Positions 26,802 through 35,489 are shown, counted from the stretch's first letter. The stretch: 64,000 nucleotides of DNA from Holdemania massiliensis AP2 (GCF_000327285.1 NZ_HE998567.1:183136-247135), one strand, 5' to 3'. Notes: generated by a model not told the origin, from the sequence alone. Numbers and translations: made by a program.

Positions 26802-27265
26802 ACGGCTGGAGAAAAGGGTTTTCTCAGACCGTCGGTTGATAAGGAAGTTTGGCGGCAATAGGGCCAATATGATGTTGATTATCCAGCTTCTGCTTATGCC
26901 CAATTATCCATAATACTTGAAAATCAGCTTAAAAACCAACTGGACGAAGTGATTCAGAAAAAAACGGCCTGCTCGGCTTTAATTTCTGGACTAAGAACAA
27001 TCGTAAGACGGACCGTCAGCGAATGATCAAGACGGGCGGTCAGGTCCGGCTTCTTTCAATGCAGGCCAGTCCTGATCTTCTGCGTCGACGGGCTAAGCTG
27101 ATCGAGGTCCGTGCTGCATTTGAAATTACGAAACCAATTTTAGAAGAAAGAAATTTGCTGAGTTTTGAAGCGCTGGAAGGGGAAGGAGAATTTACCGTGG
27201 AATCGGAAATTCGTCGGGCAATGGCAGTTTGCAGAGAGAATGTTTTAAGAATCATCCACGAATGA
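26802..27265 (+). pseudogene. Decayed gene of unknown family
   Basis: Three coding-like pieces can be read. From 26802 one frame gives TAGEKGFLRPSVDKEVWRQ, a TAG stop at 26859, then GQYDVDYPASAYAQLSIILE and ENQLKNQLDEVIQKK. At the A7 run (26958-26964) one extra A would join this to the frame giving NGLLGFNFWTKNNRKTDRQR. That frame stays open to the stop at 27265 and carries LLRRRAKLIEVRAAFEITKP and ENVLRIIHE. Start codon and N terminus are missing. I do not recognise the family. The coding-like composition on both sides of a single-base lesion suggests a recent pseudogene or a sequencing slip. Confidence 0.5.
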
Positions 27266-27314
27266 GATCAGTCTGGACAGGCTCTTAACTATCTTAATCC
27301 GTGCTAAAAAAGAG

Positions 27315-27345
27315 TATAAAAAAAAGATCCGCAACGGGATCTTTT
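27315..27345 (-). terminator. Terminator of rpsT
   Basis: AAGATCC / GGATCTT arms flank a short loop (27325-27343); on the minus strand they are followed by eight T residues. It lies just past the rpsT stop. Confidence 0.85.
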
Positions 27346-27350
27346 CGTTC

Positions 27351-27611
27351 TTACAGAGAATTGACCGCTTTTGCTAAGCGAGCCTTCTGACGTGCTGTAT
27401 AGTTCTTGTGCTTCAGATGGCTGGTAACGGCTTTATCTAATAAAGAATTTGCAGTGTTGTACGCCGCAACTGCTTTTTCCTTATCCTTCGCTTCAACGGC
27501 AACCAGGACTTCCTTAATTGCTGTTTTCAGCGCGGACTTTTCAGCAGTTTTCGCTGCATTTCTCTTTAAATTAGTAATCGAACGTTTCTTCTGAGACTTG
27601 ATGTTTGGCAT
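27351..27611 (-). CDS. rpsT: 30S ribosomal protein S20
   Basis: An 86-residue basic helical protein of the small ribosomal subunit. It begins MPNIKSQKKRSITNLKRN and has the S20 pattern of Lys/Ala-rich helices, ending KARLAKAVNSL. GGAGGAGGTG lies upstream of the ATG. It is divergent from gpr, as in Bacillus, where rpsT also faces the gpr-spoIIP-lepA-hem region. Confidence 0.97.
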   Translation of the reverse strand: MPNIKSQKKRSITNLKRNAAKTAEKSALKTAIKEVLVAVEAKDKEKAVAAYNTANSLLDKAVTSHLKHKNYTARQKARLAKAVNSL

Positions 27612-27643
27612 TCTGACACCTCCTCCGCATTTATACCTTAAGA

Positions 27644-27672
27644 ATTATAACAAAAGGAAGGTGAAAATGCAA
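27644..27672 (-). promoter_or_regulatory. Promoter of rpsT
   Basis: On the minus strand TATAAT lies at 27649-27644 with a weak TTGCAT 17 bp upstream (27672-27667). The start codon is 33 bp downstream. Confidence 0.6.
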
Positions 27673-27747
27673 ACACTAATGGAAAAAGGTGACAAGAAAC
27701 AAAGGAAGAAGGTGGAGCGAAGCCTATCATTTCGGCATAAATGAACG

Positions 27748-27776
27748 GCATATCTCAAGCAATTCAGGCCATACTA
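27748..27776 (+). promoter_or_regulatory. Candidate sigma-G (forespore) promoter of gpr
   Basis: GCATA (27748-27752), 17 bp spacer, CATACTA (27770-27776). Both elements and the spacing match the Bacillus sigma-G consensus (GHATR, 17-18 bp, CATnHTA). The predicted transcript would start near 27783, inside the GAGGTGA ribosome binding site, which is unusually close and weakens the call. Confidence 0.5.
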
Positions 27777-27792
27777 AGTCTGAGGTGAGCTT

Positions 27793-28662
27793 ATGCGCAA
27801 ACACAGAACGGATCTGGCCTATGAAGAAGTGCTGGATTTGCAGGATAATGAGAATTTTACCCATACTAAAAAAAGTTACCACGGGATTACAACCCATCAT
27901 ATTTCCATTCATCATCCCTGTGAGGAAATTGAGAAGCAGCCAGGTGAGTATATTACCATCGAACTGGATGATCTGAATGATGCAAAACAACGGGAAGAAG
28001 CGATTGCGGTAACCGGCGATTGTCTGAAACAGGTGATCGACGGCTTAAAACTCAGCGGTACCCGCGCTTTAATTGTCGGCTTAGGCAATCAGGAAATTAC
28101 GGCGGACTCGTTAGGGCCTATGGCGGCCAAGCAGGTGATTGTCACAGCCCATCTGCATCGTCTGCAGGAAGAAGAACTCGCGCAGGGGACCAGTGAAGTC
28201 GCGGTGATCGTGCCGGGCGTGATGGGCCAGACCGGTTTAGAAACCGCGGAATTTGTGCAGGCTGTGGCCCGTCAGTTTCGGCCTGATTTTGTCATTGCCA
28301 TTGATGCTTTGGCGACCCGGTCTATTGAACGGATCAACCGCGTTATTCAGATCAGCGATACCGGTATCCAGCCCGGCGGCGGCGTTGGCAATCATCGTAA
28401 AGTGCTTAATGAAGAATTAGTCCAGGCGCCGGTGGTTGCGATCGGTGTGGCGACGGTTGTCAGTATTGAAGCGCTGATCGATCAGGTGCTTTCAACGATT
28501 CAATGTGACGACTATCAGAAAGTCATGGAACATATCCATTATCAGGAATCTTATCAGATGGTCGTAACGCCCAAGGAAATGGATGAGGAAGTCAAGCACT
28601 TGACGGAAGTCATTTCCACTGCGATCAATCAGGTGCTGCATCCCCGTTTTTCCCAGATGTAA
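27793..28662 (+). CDS. gpr: Spore protease GPR
   Basis: A 289-residue germination protease that degrades small acid-soluble spore proteins when spores germinate. It begins RTDLAYEE, the usual N-terminal region containing the propeptide cleavage site. Family blocks include ALIVGLGNQEITADSLGP, VIVPGVMGQTGLET, VIAIDALATRSIERINR and GIQPGGGVGNHR. It is synthesised as an inactive zymogen in the forespore. GAGGTGA precedes the ATG. Its presence with spoIIP indicates a sporulating lineage, though not that this strain still forms spores. Confidence 0.95.
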   Translation: MRKHRTDLAYEEVLDLQDNENFTHTKKSYHGITTHHISIHHPCEEIEKQPGEYITIELDDLNDAKQREEAIAVTGDCLKQVIDGLKLSGTRALIVGLGNQEITADSLGPMAAKQVIVTAHLHRLQEEELAQGTSEVAVIVPGVMGQTGLETAEFVQAVARQFRPDFVIAIDALATRSIERINRVIQISDTGIQPGGGVGNHRKVLNEELVQAPVVAIGVATVVSIEALIDQVLSTIQCDDYQKVMEHIHYQESYQMVVTPKEMDEEVKHLTEVISTAINQVLHPRFSQM

Positions 28663-28668
28663 GTCATG

Positions 28669-28715
28669 ATCCCCCTTTCCTTCGCATAAACTGCGGAAAG
28701 AGAGGGGGATTTTTT
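28669..28715 (+). terminator. Terminator hairpin containing the spoIIP ribosome binding site
   Basis: ATCCCCCTTTCC (28669-28680) pairs with GGAAAGAGAGGGGGAT (28695-28710, two bases bulged), followed by five T residues. GAGGGGG at 28702-28708 in the 3' arm is also the only ribosome binding site for the TTG start at 28717. Confidence 0.85.
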
Positions 28716-28716
28716 C

Positions 28717-29559
28717 TTGAAAACAAAGCTGAAAATCACACTGAAATTATTGCTGATCCTGGCCTTTCTGGCGGTCACTTCATTCTTTACCGGTTTGGGT
28801 GATCTGCTTTCGCAGAATAAGACCTCGGTGCTGGAGTCCATCCTGCATCCGGTGATCGATCTGGACCGTATCTCAATCAAAGAACAGTTGGCGCTGCTGC
28901 CGGACTTTAAACAAGCGGTGGAACGGATTGACGAAGTCGTGATCAACGAACCGTTTGTACCTAAATTTGAAAAAGAAGAAAAACCGGAAAAGAAATCCGT
29001 TTACATCTATAACACGCATCAGTCGGAAACGTACAGCGACGGCACTACAACCTATGAAATTGGGATGGAGCTGGCAAAAATGCTGGAAGAAGAGGGCTAC
29101 TATGTTTATTTTCAAACCGGGAATTTTTTGCGGGAAGCTGAAGAAGAAGGCTTAAAATACAACCAATTATATACAATTTCCCGCCGCCATATTAATGATA
29201 CGTTTGCCGAGCACGGCGGTTTTGATTTGGTCATCGACCTGCATCGGGATTCGGCTCCCCGCTCCGCTTCGGTTTTTGAGAATGATGGCGTGACTTATGC
29301 CAAAATGATGTTTGTGGTCGGAATGAAATCATCCAATGCCGCACACGTTATGGCGCATTCCCGGCAATTAACCGACAAAATCAACCAGGTGATGCCCGGT
29401 ATAATGAGATCAGTCTTTGAACGGCAGTCCGTATACAATCAGGATATGGCGGAAAACATGGTGCTGCTGGAATTGGGAACCGATCAAAACAGCACTGAGG
29501 AAGTCCGCAATTCGCTGCGGATTTTAGTCGAAGCGCTAACGAACGGAGGGATTGAATGA
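28717..29559 (+). CDS. spoIIP: Stage II sporulation protein P
   Basis: A 280-residue membrane-anchored amidase/endopeptidase of the DMP engulfment machine, which cuts septal peptidoglycan. A single N-terminal helix (about residues 8-26) anchors it. Catalytic-domain motifs are IYNTHQSETYS, DLVIDLHRDSAPR and LLELGTDQNSTEEV, giving the His and Glu zinc ligands. It starts with TTG right after a terminator T-run. Its position after gpr matches Bacillus. It overlaps the next small gene by ATGA. Confidence 0.95.
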   Translation: MKTKLKITLKLLLILAFLAVTSFFTGLGDLLSQNKTSVLESILHPVIDLDRISIKEQLALLPDFKQAVERIDEVVINEPFVPKFEKEEKPEKKSVYIYNTHQSETYSDGTTTYEIGMELAKMLEEEGYYVYFQTGNFLREAEEEGLKYNQLYTISRRHINDTFAEHGGFDLVIDLHRDSAPRSASVFENDGVTYAKMMFVVGMKSSNAAHVMAHSRQLTDKINQVMPGIMRSVFERQSVYNQDMAENMVLLELGTDQNSTEEVRNSLRILVEALTNGGIE

Positions 29560-29834
29560 AACGGTTTTTCTTGGATGCCTTTTTGATTTTAATCGTCGTC
29601 AGTATCGGCAGTACGCTGAATCAGCAACAGCCTGAATCCACAATTCAGCAGCGCATCGAGGCCTTTAATCAACAGATTGAGAAGCAGGAGGTCATTGAGC
29701 CGCCGGTTCATCGAGCCTCTATGTATCAGATTCAGGAAAATACGGCGGGTCAGCTGGGTGCGAATATTTCTGAGATGGTGATTCGCGTTGTTGAAGATTC
29801 TGTCCGCATGATCGCTTCGGCTTTTGGACAATGA
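29556..29834 (+). CDS. Small membrane-anchored protein after spoIIP
   Basis: A 92-residue protein with one N-terminal hydrophobic helix (about residues 3-20) and a Gln/Glu-rich, helical remainder. It overlaps spoIIP by 4 bp. In Bacillus the small gene yqxA occupies the same position, but I cannot confirm homology by eye. A role in sporulation is suggested only by the operon. No catalytic motif is visible. Confidence 0.75.
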   Translation: MKRFFLDAFLILIVVSIGSTLNQQQPESTIQQRIEAFNQQIEKQEVIEPPVHRASMYQIQENTAGQLGANISEMVIRVVEDSVRMIASAFGQ

Positions 29835-29857
29835 GCTGCGCAACTTCTCTTGGTTTA

Positions 29858-29866
29858 TGGTATAAT
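29858..29866 (+). promoter_or_regulatory. Extended -10 promoter of fmt
   Basis: TGGTATAAT at 29858-29866 is an extended -10 element, 32 bp before the fmt start; no clear -35 is seen. Confidence 0.65.
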
Positions 29867-29897
29867 CGTTGACGTAACCAGTGAGGAGGGATGCCTC

Positions 29898-30851
29898 TTG
29901 AAAACAAGAGTTTTATTTATGGGCACGCCGGAGTTTGCCTGCGGGATTTTACAGGCCTTAACGCAGCTGCCTTTTGTGGAGCTGGTCGGTGTGGTTTCCC
30001 AGCCGGACAAAAAGGTTGGCCGCCAGCAGAAGCTGCAGATGACCCCGGTGCATGCTTTGGCTGAACAGCTGGGATTGCCTGTGATGCAGCCGCAGAAGAT
30101 TCGGACGGATTATGCGGAAGTCCTGGATCTGCATCCGGAACTGATCGTGACCTGTGCTTACGGCCAGATGGTGCCGGAAGCGGTGCTGAACGCGCCCCAA
30201 CATGGCTGCATTAACGTTCATGCGTCACTGCTGCCGAAATATCGTGGGGGATCGCCCATCCATACCGCGATTATTCAAGGCGATTCAGAAAGCGGCGTCA
30301 CCATTATGCAGATGGTAAAAAAGATGGACGCCGGAGATATGCTGGCTGTCAGAAAAGTTGCAATTGATGAGGCAGATACGACGGAAATGCTCCATGATAA
30401 GCTGCAGGCGGCGGGCGCTGACTTGTTAAAGGAATGTCTTTTGGACTATCTTGAAGGTCGGATTACGCCAATCGCACAGGATGAAACTCAGGTCAGCTTC
30501 GCTTGGAATATTACAAAAGAACAGGAACAGATCGATTTTTCCAAGACGGGCCGGCAGATCTACAATCAGATCCGCGGATTGATTTCCTGGCCGGTCGGTT
30601 ATGGTGTGATTGCTGGACAGAAGATGAAATTCTGGGGCGTGCGCTATCGTGAGGATAAAACCGAGCAGCCCAGCGGAACGATTCTCGGGTTTGACGGGAT
30701 GGGGATGCTGGTGGCGGCTGGCGGGGCGATGATTGTCATCACGGAGCTGCAGATGGAAGGCAAAAAGCGCGTCAGCGCCAAAGATTTCTACAATGGCAAA
30801 GGCAAGCAGCTGATCGGCTGCCGTTTTGAACCTGTCAGTTCAACGAAATAA
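29898..30851 (+). CDS. fmt: Methionyl-tRNA formyltransferase
   Basis: A 317-residue enzyme that formylates initiator Met-tRNA using 10-formyl-THF. The start is TTG at 29898 because GAGGAGGG at 29882-29889 is correctly spaced; the longer frame from 29850 would start inside the promoter. Catalytic motif NVHASLLPKYRGGSPIH carries the Asn and His, and MDAGDML follows. The C-terminal domain from about residue 205 binds the tRNA. No peptide deformylase gene is next to it. Confidence 0.95.
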   Translation: MKTRVLFMGTPEFACGILQALTQLPFVELVGVVSQPDKKVGRQQKLQMTPVHALAEQLGLPVMQPQKIRTDYAEVLDLHPELIVTCAYGQMVPEAVLNAPQHGCINVHASLLPKYRGGSPIHTAIIQGDSESGVTIMQMVKKMDAGDMLAVRKVAIDEADTTEMLHDKLQAAGADLLKECLLDYLEGRITPIAQDETQVSFAWNITKEQEQIDFSKTGRQIYNQIRGLISWPVGYGVIAGQKMKFWGVRYREDKTEQPSGTILGFDGMGMLVAAGGAMIVITELQMEGKKRVSAKDFYNGKGKQLIGCRFEPVSSTK

Positions 30852-31087
30852 GCGAGGATTCCCCCATCTCTGCGGGGGAGGGAGAAACCGCCAAAAACAG
30901 GCTTAACGGCAGGGGCGGGCATCGATCCCCCGCGGACATGAAGTCAAGCCGATCCGGAAATGAGATCCAAGGCAGCAACGCTGCCGCGACATGTTGAGCG
31001 ATATAGGACTCATCATCGGGATTGAAATAAAAGCGGCGCAGGAAATAGAATCAGAATGATGAAACCGGGGATGAAAGCCGGTTTTTC
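30852..31087 (+). ncRNA. Candidate structured RNA of unknown class, between fmt and lepA
   Basis: This 400 bp gap holds no convincing gene but is rich in pairing potential. GCGGGGGA (30872-30879) pairs perfectly with TCCCCCGC (30926-30933), enclosing CCGCC (30888-30892) with GGCGG (30914-30918). The same G-rich strand can instead pair with TCCCCC at 30860-30865. A perfect hairpin GGCAGC-AAC-GCTGCC lies at 30971-30985. The region ends in a terminator, AACCGG/CCGGTT plus T5 (31063-31087). Length and shape suit a stable ncRNA; the raiA RNA and 6S RNA classes are worth testing. It could also be the 3' UTR of fmt. No promoter is evident. Confidence 0.5.
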
Positions 31088-31218
31088 ATTTGAAGAAAAA
31101 CAGACTGATCTTTAGGAAGAAGAATCCAAAATTTCTCAATTTCAGATTCAGAAATAAAGAATTTCACCTCCGTCTAAGGAGGGATGAAAAGGTTCTGCTT
31201 TCTTTTGAGATCGGCTTT

Positions 31219-31227
31219 TGATATAAT
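31219..31227 (+). promoter_or_regulatory. Extended -10 promoter of lepA
   Basis: TGATATAAT at 31219-31227, with no consensus -35 at the right distance. The stretch 31090-31218 before it holds a CCTCC/GGAGG hairpin (31167-31182) and nothing else I can name. Confidence 0.7.
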
Positions 31228-31254
31228 AGGACAGAAGTTTAAGGAGGAATGGCA

Positions 31255-33060
31255 ATGGATCAGTCGAAGATCAGAAACTTTTCGATCATTGCCCATATCG
31301 ACCATGGCAAATCGACCTTAGCGGATCGGATTCTGGAAATGACCGATACCGTTCAGCATCGAGAAATGGTGGATCAGATTCTGGATTCTCTGGATCTGGA
31401 ACGGGAACGCGGCATTACAATTAAGCTGAATGCAGTTCAGCTGAAATATCGGGCGAAGGATGGCGAGGAATATGTTTTCCATCTGATTGACACCCCCGGA
31501 CATGTTGACTTCACCTATGAAGTATCCCGCTCACTGGCGGCCTGCGAAGGGGCGGTGCTGGTTGTGGATGCGGCGCAGGGAATTGAAGCGCAGACCTTGG
31601 CCAATGTCTATCTGGCGTTGGACAATGATCTTGAAATTGTGCCGGTTATCAATAAAATTGATCTGCCGAGTGCGCAGCCGGAGGTCGTTAAAGAAGAAAT
31701 TGAAAATGTTATTGGATTGGATTGCGCGGAGGCTCCGTTAATATCGGCGAAAACCGGATTGAATGTGGAGGATGTACTGGAAGAAATTGTAAAGAAAGTT
31801 CCGGCGCCCTCCGGAGATCCCAACGCTCCGTTAAAAGCGCTGGTCTTTGATTCCATCTATGATTCTTACCGCGGCGTTATTGTTTTCGTCCGGGTTAAAG
31901 AAGGCCGCATTCAGGTTGGCGACAAAATTCGTTTCATGAATAATCAGGCTGAATATGAAGTGCTGGAATGCGGTGTACGCAATCCGAAGGAAGTGAAACT
32001 GGGCGCTTTGGAATGCGGTGAAGTCGGCTGGTTTGCCGCCAGCATCAAATCGGTTCAGGACGTCAGTGTTGGGGCGACGGTCACGCAGGCCAACAATCCG
32101 GCTAAGGAAGCGCTGCCCGGTTATCGCAAAATGAATCCGATGGTTTACTGCGGGCTGTATCCGACGGATTCTGCGAAATACAATGATTTGCGCGAGGCTT
32201 TGGAGAAGCTGAAGCTCAACGATGCCTCCTTGCAGTTTGAGGCGGAAACTTCCCAGGCGCTGGGCTTTGGCTTCCGCTGCGGATTTCTGGGTCTGCTGCA
32301 TATGGATGTCGTTCAGGAACGGCTGGAGCGGGAATACAATCTGTCGTTGATTGCCACAGCGCCCAGCGTTATCTATCATTGTTATATGACGGACGGATCC
32401 ATGATGAAGATTGACAATCCGGCGCATTTGCCGGAGGTTCAGCGGATTGACCGGCTGGAGGAACCGTATGTTAAGGCCGGCATCATGGTGCCGAACGAGT
32501 ATATCGGAGCGGTAATGGAGCTGTGTCAGAACAAACGCGGTATCTATAAGGATATGCATTACATTGATGCCCACCGCAATACGCTGGAATATGAGATTCC
32601 GCTAGGTGAAATTGTTTTTGATTTCTTTGATAAACTGAAAAGCTGTACTAAGGGTTATGCTTCTCTGGACTATGAAATCAGTGAATACAAAAAGAGTGAC
32701 TTGGTGAAGATGGATATTCTGCTTAACGGCGAATTGATCGACGCCTTATCCATCATCGTTCATCGTGATTTCGCGTATGCCCGCGGCAATTCCATTACGG
32801 TGAAACTGAAAGAGCTGATTCCGAAGCAGCAGTTTGAGATTCCGGTGCAGGCCGCTGTTAACGGTAAGATCATTGCCCGCACCAACATCAAGTCATTGCG
32901 TAAAAACGTTTTGGCGAAGTGTTATGGCGGCGATATTTCGCGTAAGAAAAAGCTGTTGGAAAAACAGAAAGAGGGCAAAAAAAGGATGAAGGCAGTCGGC
33001 TCTGTGGAAATTCCGCAGGAAGCCTTTATGGCGGTCTTGTCGATGGATGACGATAAATAA
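31255..33060 (+). CDS. lepA: Elongation factor 4 (LepA)
   Basis: A 601-residue ribosomal GTPase, EF4. The G domain shows [30 protein letters not shown] and NKIDLP. The EF-G-like domains follow, and the LepA-specific C-terminal domain carries [20 protein letters not shown]. Start 31255 is chosen because GGAGG at 31243-31247 lies 7 bp upstream; the ATG at 31249 is too close. It has its own promoter and terminator. Confidence 0.97.
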   Translation: MDQSKIRNFSIIAHIDHGKSTLADRILEMTDTVQHREMVDQILDSLDLERERGITIKLNAVQLKYRAKDGEEYVFHLIDTPGHVDFTYEVSRSLAACEGAVLVVDAAQGIEAQTLANVYLALDNDLEIVPVINKIDLPSAQPEVVKEEIENVIGLDCAEAPLISAKTGLNVEDVLEEIVKKVPAPSGDPNAPLKALVFDSIYDSYRGVIVFVRVKEGRIQVGDKIRFMNNQAEYEVLECGVRNPKEVKLGALECGEVGWFAASIKSVQDVSVGATVTQANNPAKEALPGYRKMNPMVYCGLYPTDSAKYNDLREALEKLKLNDASLQFEAETSQALGFGFRCGFLGLLHMDVVQERLEREYNLSLIATAPSVIYHCYMTDGSMMKIDNPAHLPEVQRIDRLEEPYVKAGIMVPNEYIGAVMELCQNKRGIYKDMHYIDAHRNTLEYEIPLGEIVFDFFDKLKSCTKGYASLDYEISEYKKSDLVKMDILLNGELIDALSIIVHRDFAYARGNSITVKLKELIPKQQFEIPVQAAVNGKIIARTNIKSLRKNVLAKCYGGDISRKKKLLEKQKEGKKRMKAVGSVEIPQEAFMAVLSMDDDK

Positions 33061-33084
33061 AACAGGCGGAACCGCCTGTTTTCA
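33061..33084 (+). terminator. Terminator of lepA
   Basis: AACAGGCGG pairs with CCGCCTGTT across a 2-3 base loop, followed by T residues, directly after the stop codon. Confidence 0.88.
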
Positions 33085-33192
33085 GTTTGGTTTTTGTTTC
33101 TTTGTCCAGTGTCGCTGGGGGATCAAGCTGACTCAGTCCTCAGACTAAAGCTCAAAATAAAAAGGAAGCCTCAAGGAAAGGAGCGTTGAAGG

Positions 33193-33468
33193 ATGATGAG
33201 TATAATCAAAGAAATACAAGAGCTGCGCAAAGACTGCGGCTGGGATAAAACGGATACGCCCGCGATTTTGGCCAAATCGGTGTTTGCGGAAGCGGGAGAA
33301 TTGTTGGAATGCTTTGTTGAACGGGAGGAAACTCCGGATTGGAATGCAGTGAAAAGTGAGATCGCCGATGTCTTGATGTATGCGATGTCGATCTGTATTG
33401 ATCAGGGATGGGATGTTGACGAAGTGATTCGGGAGAAATTTGCCGATGTGCGCCGCCGCTACCTTTAA
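33193..33468 (+). CDS. MazG-like nucleotide pyrophosphohydrolase
   Basis: A 91-residue all-helical protein of the MazG/dUTPase-like NTP pyrophosphohydrolase superfamily. The metal-binding pattern E-x-x-E plus E-x-x-D is visible as AEAGELLECF and SEIADVLMYA. It is the short, single-domain type, which acts on non-canonical or excess NTPs, but the substrate is unknown. AAAGGAG precedes the two candidate start codons (33193 and 33196). It overlaps hemW by 23 bp. Confidence 0.85.
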   Translation: MMSIIKEIQELRKDCGWDKTDTPAILAKSVFAEAGELLECFVEREETPDWNAVKSEIADVLMYAMSICIDQGWDVDEVIREKFADVRRRYL

Positions 33469-34558
33469 GAATCAGTCGCTGTATGTTCATATTCCCTTTT
33501 GTCAGGGGATTTGCGCATACTGTGATTTTACCCGTGTGCGTTATCATGCCGGGCTTGCGGATCAGTATTTAACGCAGCTAGCCGGCGAGTTGGAGCAGCG
33601 GGTGCCGCGTCAGGCGATGGAAACCGTCTATATCGGCGGCGGAACGCCGACCGCTTTGTCCCTGGGTCAGCTGCGGCGGCTGCTCGATATGCTGAAACCA
33701 TATACGGAAGGCGCCTTGGAAGTGACGATAGAAGCCAATCCGGAGGCGATTAAGCCTGAACTGATTGACATTCTGTTAACCGGAGGCGTCAATCGGATAT
33801 CCCTCGGCCTGCAGTCCTGTGATGATCAAATATTAAAGCAGATTGGCCGGCGCCATACTTTTGATCAGGCACGTCAGGCAATCCGGCTGCTGCAGCAGGC
33901 GGGTCTGACGAATATTTCCTGTGACCTGATTTACAGTCTGCCGGGACAGACGAGAGAACAATGGACGGCGACGCTGCAGGGCGTTTTGTCATTAAATATC
34001 CCGCATTGCTCGCTGTACTCACTGACGATTGAGGAACACAGTGAATTTGGCCGGACAGGCCGGCAGCCGTTGGATGAGGATACTGAAGCGAGTATGTATT
34101 TTGAAGCTGTGCAAGTTCTGAAACAGGCGGGTTATCAGCATTATGAAATCTCGAATTTCGCCTTTGCCGGTTATGCTTCCAGACACAATTTGCATTATTG
34201 GCGGTATGATGATTTCTATGGCGTTGGACTAGGTGCCAGCGGCAAGCTGGGGGCCTTCCGTTATGATAACACCCGTAATTTTCAGGACTATTTCCAAGGC
34301 CGGTGGATCGCAGAGAAGATTGAGCTGACGCGCGAGGATCAGATGTTTGAGATGGTGATGATGAATCTGCGTACGGCTGCCGGTTTGTCTTTAATTGAGT
34401 TTGAGCGGATTTTTCAAACACCAGTGACTTCCGTTTATTCTGAAGCCATCCAAAACGGCCTCCGTCAGGGGTGGCTGCATCTGGACGAGGAACATTTAGC
34501 GGCGACGGACAGCGGAATGGCGTTGTTAAATACAGTGTTGGAGGAGTTTCTGGATTAA
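33446..34558 (+). CDS. hemW: Radical SAM heme chaperone HemW
   Basis: A 370-residue radical SAM protein once annotated as oxygen-independent coproporphyrinogen oxidase HemN. The cluster motif C-x3-C-x2-C is present in YVHIPFCQGICAYCDF, followed by YIGGGTPTAL and NRISLGLQSCDDQILK. The length fits HemW, a heme chaperone, rather than HemN of about 450 residues, and HemN's extra N-terminal Cys motif is absent. ATG at 33446 has GGGAGAA 8 bp upstream and overlaps the MazG-like gene. The hemW-after-lepA order is conserved in Bacillota. Confidence 0.92.
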   Translation: MCAAATFKNQSLYVHIPFCQGICAYCDFTRVRYHAGLADQYLTQLAGELEQRVPRQAMETVYIGGGTPTALSLGQLRRLLDMLKPYTEGALEVTIEANPEAIKPELIDILLTGGVNRISLGLQSCDDQILKQIGRRHTFDQARQAIRLLQQAGLTNISCDLIYSLPGQTREQWTATLQGVLSLNIPHCSLYSLTIEEHSEFGRTGRQPLDEDTEASMYFEAVQVLKQAGYQHYEISNFAFAGYASRHNLHYWRYDDFYGVGLGASGKLGAFRYDNTRNFQDYFQGRWIAEKIELTREDQMFEMVMMNLRTAAGLSLIEFERIFQTPVTSVYSEAIQNGLRQGWLHLDEEHLAATDSGMALLNTVLEEFLD

Positions 34559-34575
34559 GAAATTCCTTTTTTTAT

Positions 34576-34606
34576 TAAAAAAGACCTTCAGCATAGGCCG
34601 AAGGTC
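34576..34606 (-). terminator. Terminator for the 34617 gene
   Basis: GACCTTC (34583-34589) and GAAGGTC (34600-34606) form a hairpin; on the minus strand it is followed by six T residues (34582-34577). It may also stop hemW transcription, as the plus-strand side ends the convergent gene pair. Confidence 0.85.
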
Positions 34607-34616
34607 AACCGGAACC

Positions 34617-35471
34617 TTATTTTGTGTAATGCTTGATGATTGCCTGAGTTCCCAAATCTCCATCTCCCTCGTCCTGCATTTGTTCGTACATGGACAGCAC
34701 AATATCCAGAACCGGCAGCTCAACATGCTGCGCTGCGGCCGCTTCTTTCGCCAATCGCATGTCTTTAATAAAATGCTTGATGAAGAAACCTGGGTTATAA
34801 TCCTGCTGCAGCATTTTAACGCCGTTGTTGCTCATCTGCCAGCTGCCGGCCGCACCTTTGCTGATGGCGCCGAGCAGTTTCTCTGGATCCAGACCGTTGG
34901 CTTTCGCATAGACGATTGCTTCCGCAACAGCGCTGACTGTCCCGGCGATGGCAATTTGATTGGCCATTTTGGTATGCTGTCCGCTGCCGGCAGGCCCCAT
35001 GAGAAGAATTGATTTTCCCATCTTATTGAAATAAGGCAGACAGGCATTGAAATCAGCTTCTTCACCACCGACCATGATCGATAAGGTTCCCGCTGCGGCT
35101 CCGCTGTCACCGCCGGAAACCGGGGCATCCAAAACGCGGATCTGATGCTGCTGTCCCAACGTGTGCAGCTGGACAGCCAGGGATGGGGAGGAGGTCGTCA
35201 TATCGACAGCAAGGGCTCCCGGCTTGGCGGCCTTGAAGATTTCGCTGTAAACTTCCTCTACGTCTTTTGGAAAACCAACGATCGTGAAAATGAAGTCGGC
35301 ATCCTTTACCGCTTCGGCAACAGTCTGGGCCACCCGGGCTCCTTTTTCTCTTAATGCTTCAGCCTTTGCCGCTGTCCGGTTGTAAACCGTCACTTCATCA
35401 CCTTGATTTAATAGATGGGAAACCATGGATTTGCCCATGACTCCCGTTCCGATCCATGCTATTTTACTCAT
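34617..35471 (-). CDS. NAD(P)-dependent beta-hydroxyacid dehydrogenase
   Basis: A 284-residue member of the 3-hydroxyisobutyrate/tartronate-semialdehyde reductase family. The Rossmann motif is GTGVMGKSM near the N terminus, the substrate motif is DAPVSGGDSGAAAGTLSIMVGG, seen as adjacent pieces, and the catalytic Lys lies in GSGQHTKMANQ. Several enzymes of this family (GarR, MmsB, GLYR-type succinic semialdehyde reductases) share these motifs, so the substrate cannot be settled. It is monocistronic and reversed relative to its neighbours. AGAGGTGATAC precedes the ATG. Confidence 0.9.
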   Translation of the reverse strand: MSKIAWIGTGVMGKSMVSHLLNQGDEVTVYNRTAAKAEALREKGARVAQTVAEAVKDADFIFTIVGFPKDVEEVYSEIFKAAKPGALAVDMTTSSPSLAVQLHTLGQQHQIRVLDAPVSGGDSGAAAGTLSIMVGGEEADFNACLPYFNKMGKSILLMGPAGSGQHTKMANQIAIAGTVSAVAEAIVYAKANGLDPEKLLGAISKGAAGSWQMSNNGVKMLQQDYNPGFFIKHFIKDMRLAKEAAAAQHVELPVLDIVLSMYEQMQDEGDGDLGTQAIIKHYTK

Positions 35472-35489
35472 TGTATCACCTCTGGCTTT

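Noticed and set aside
31831-32574. 247-codon open frame on the minus strand
   Set aside because: Antisense to lepA, with no start signal and a composition that mirrors the real gene.
33789-34421. 210-codon open frame on the minus strand
   Set aside because: Antisense to hemW, with low-complexity Ser/Pro/His translation typical of shadows.
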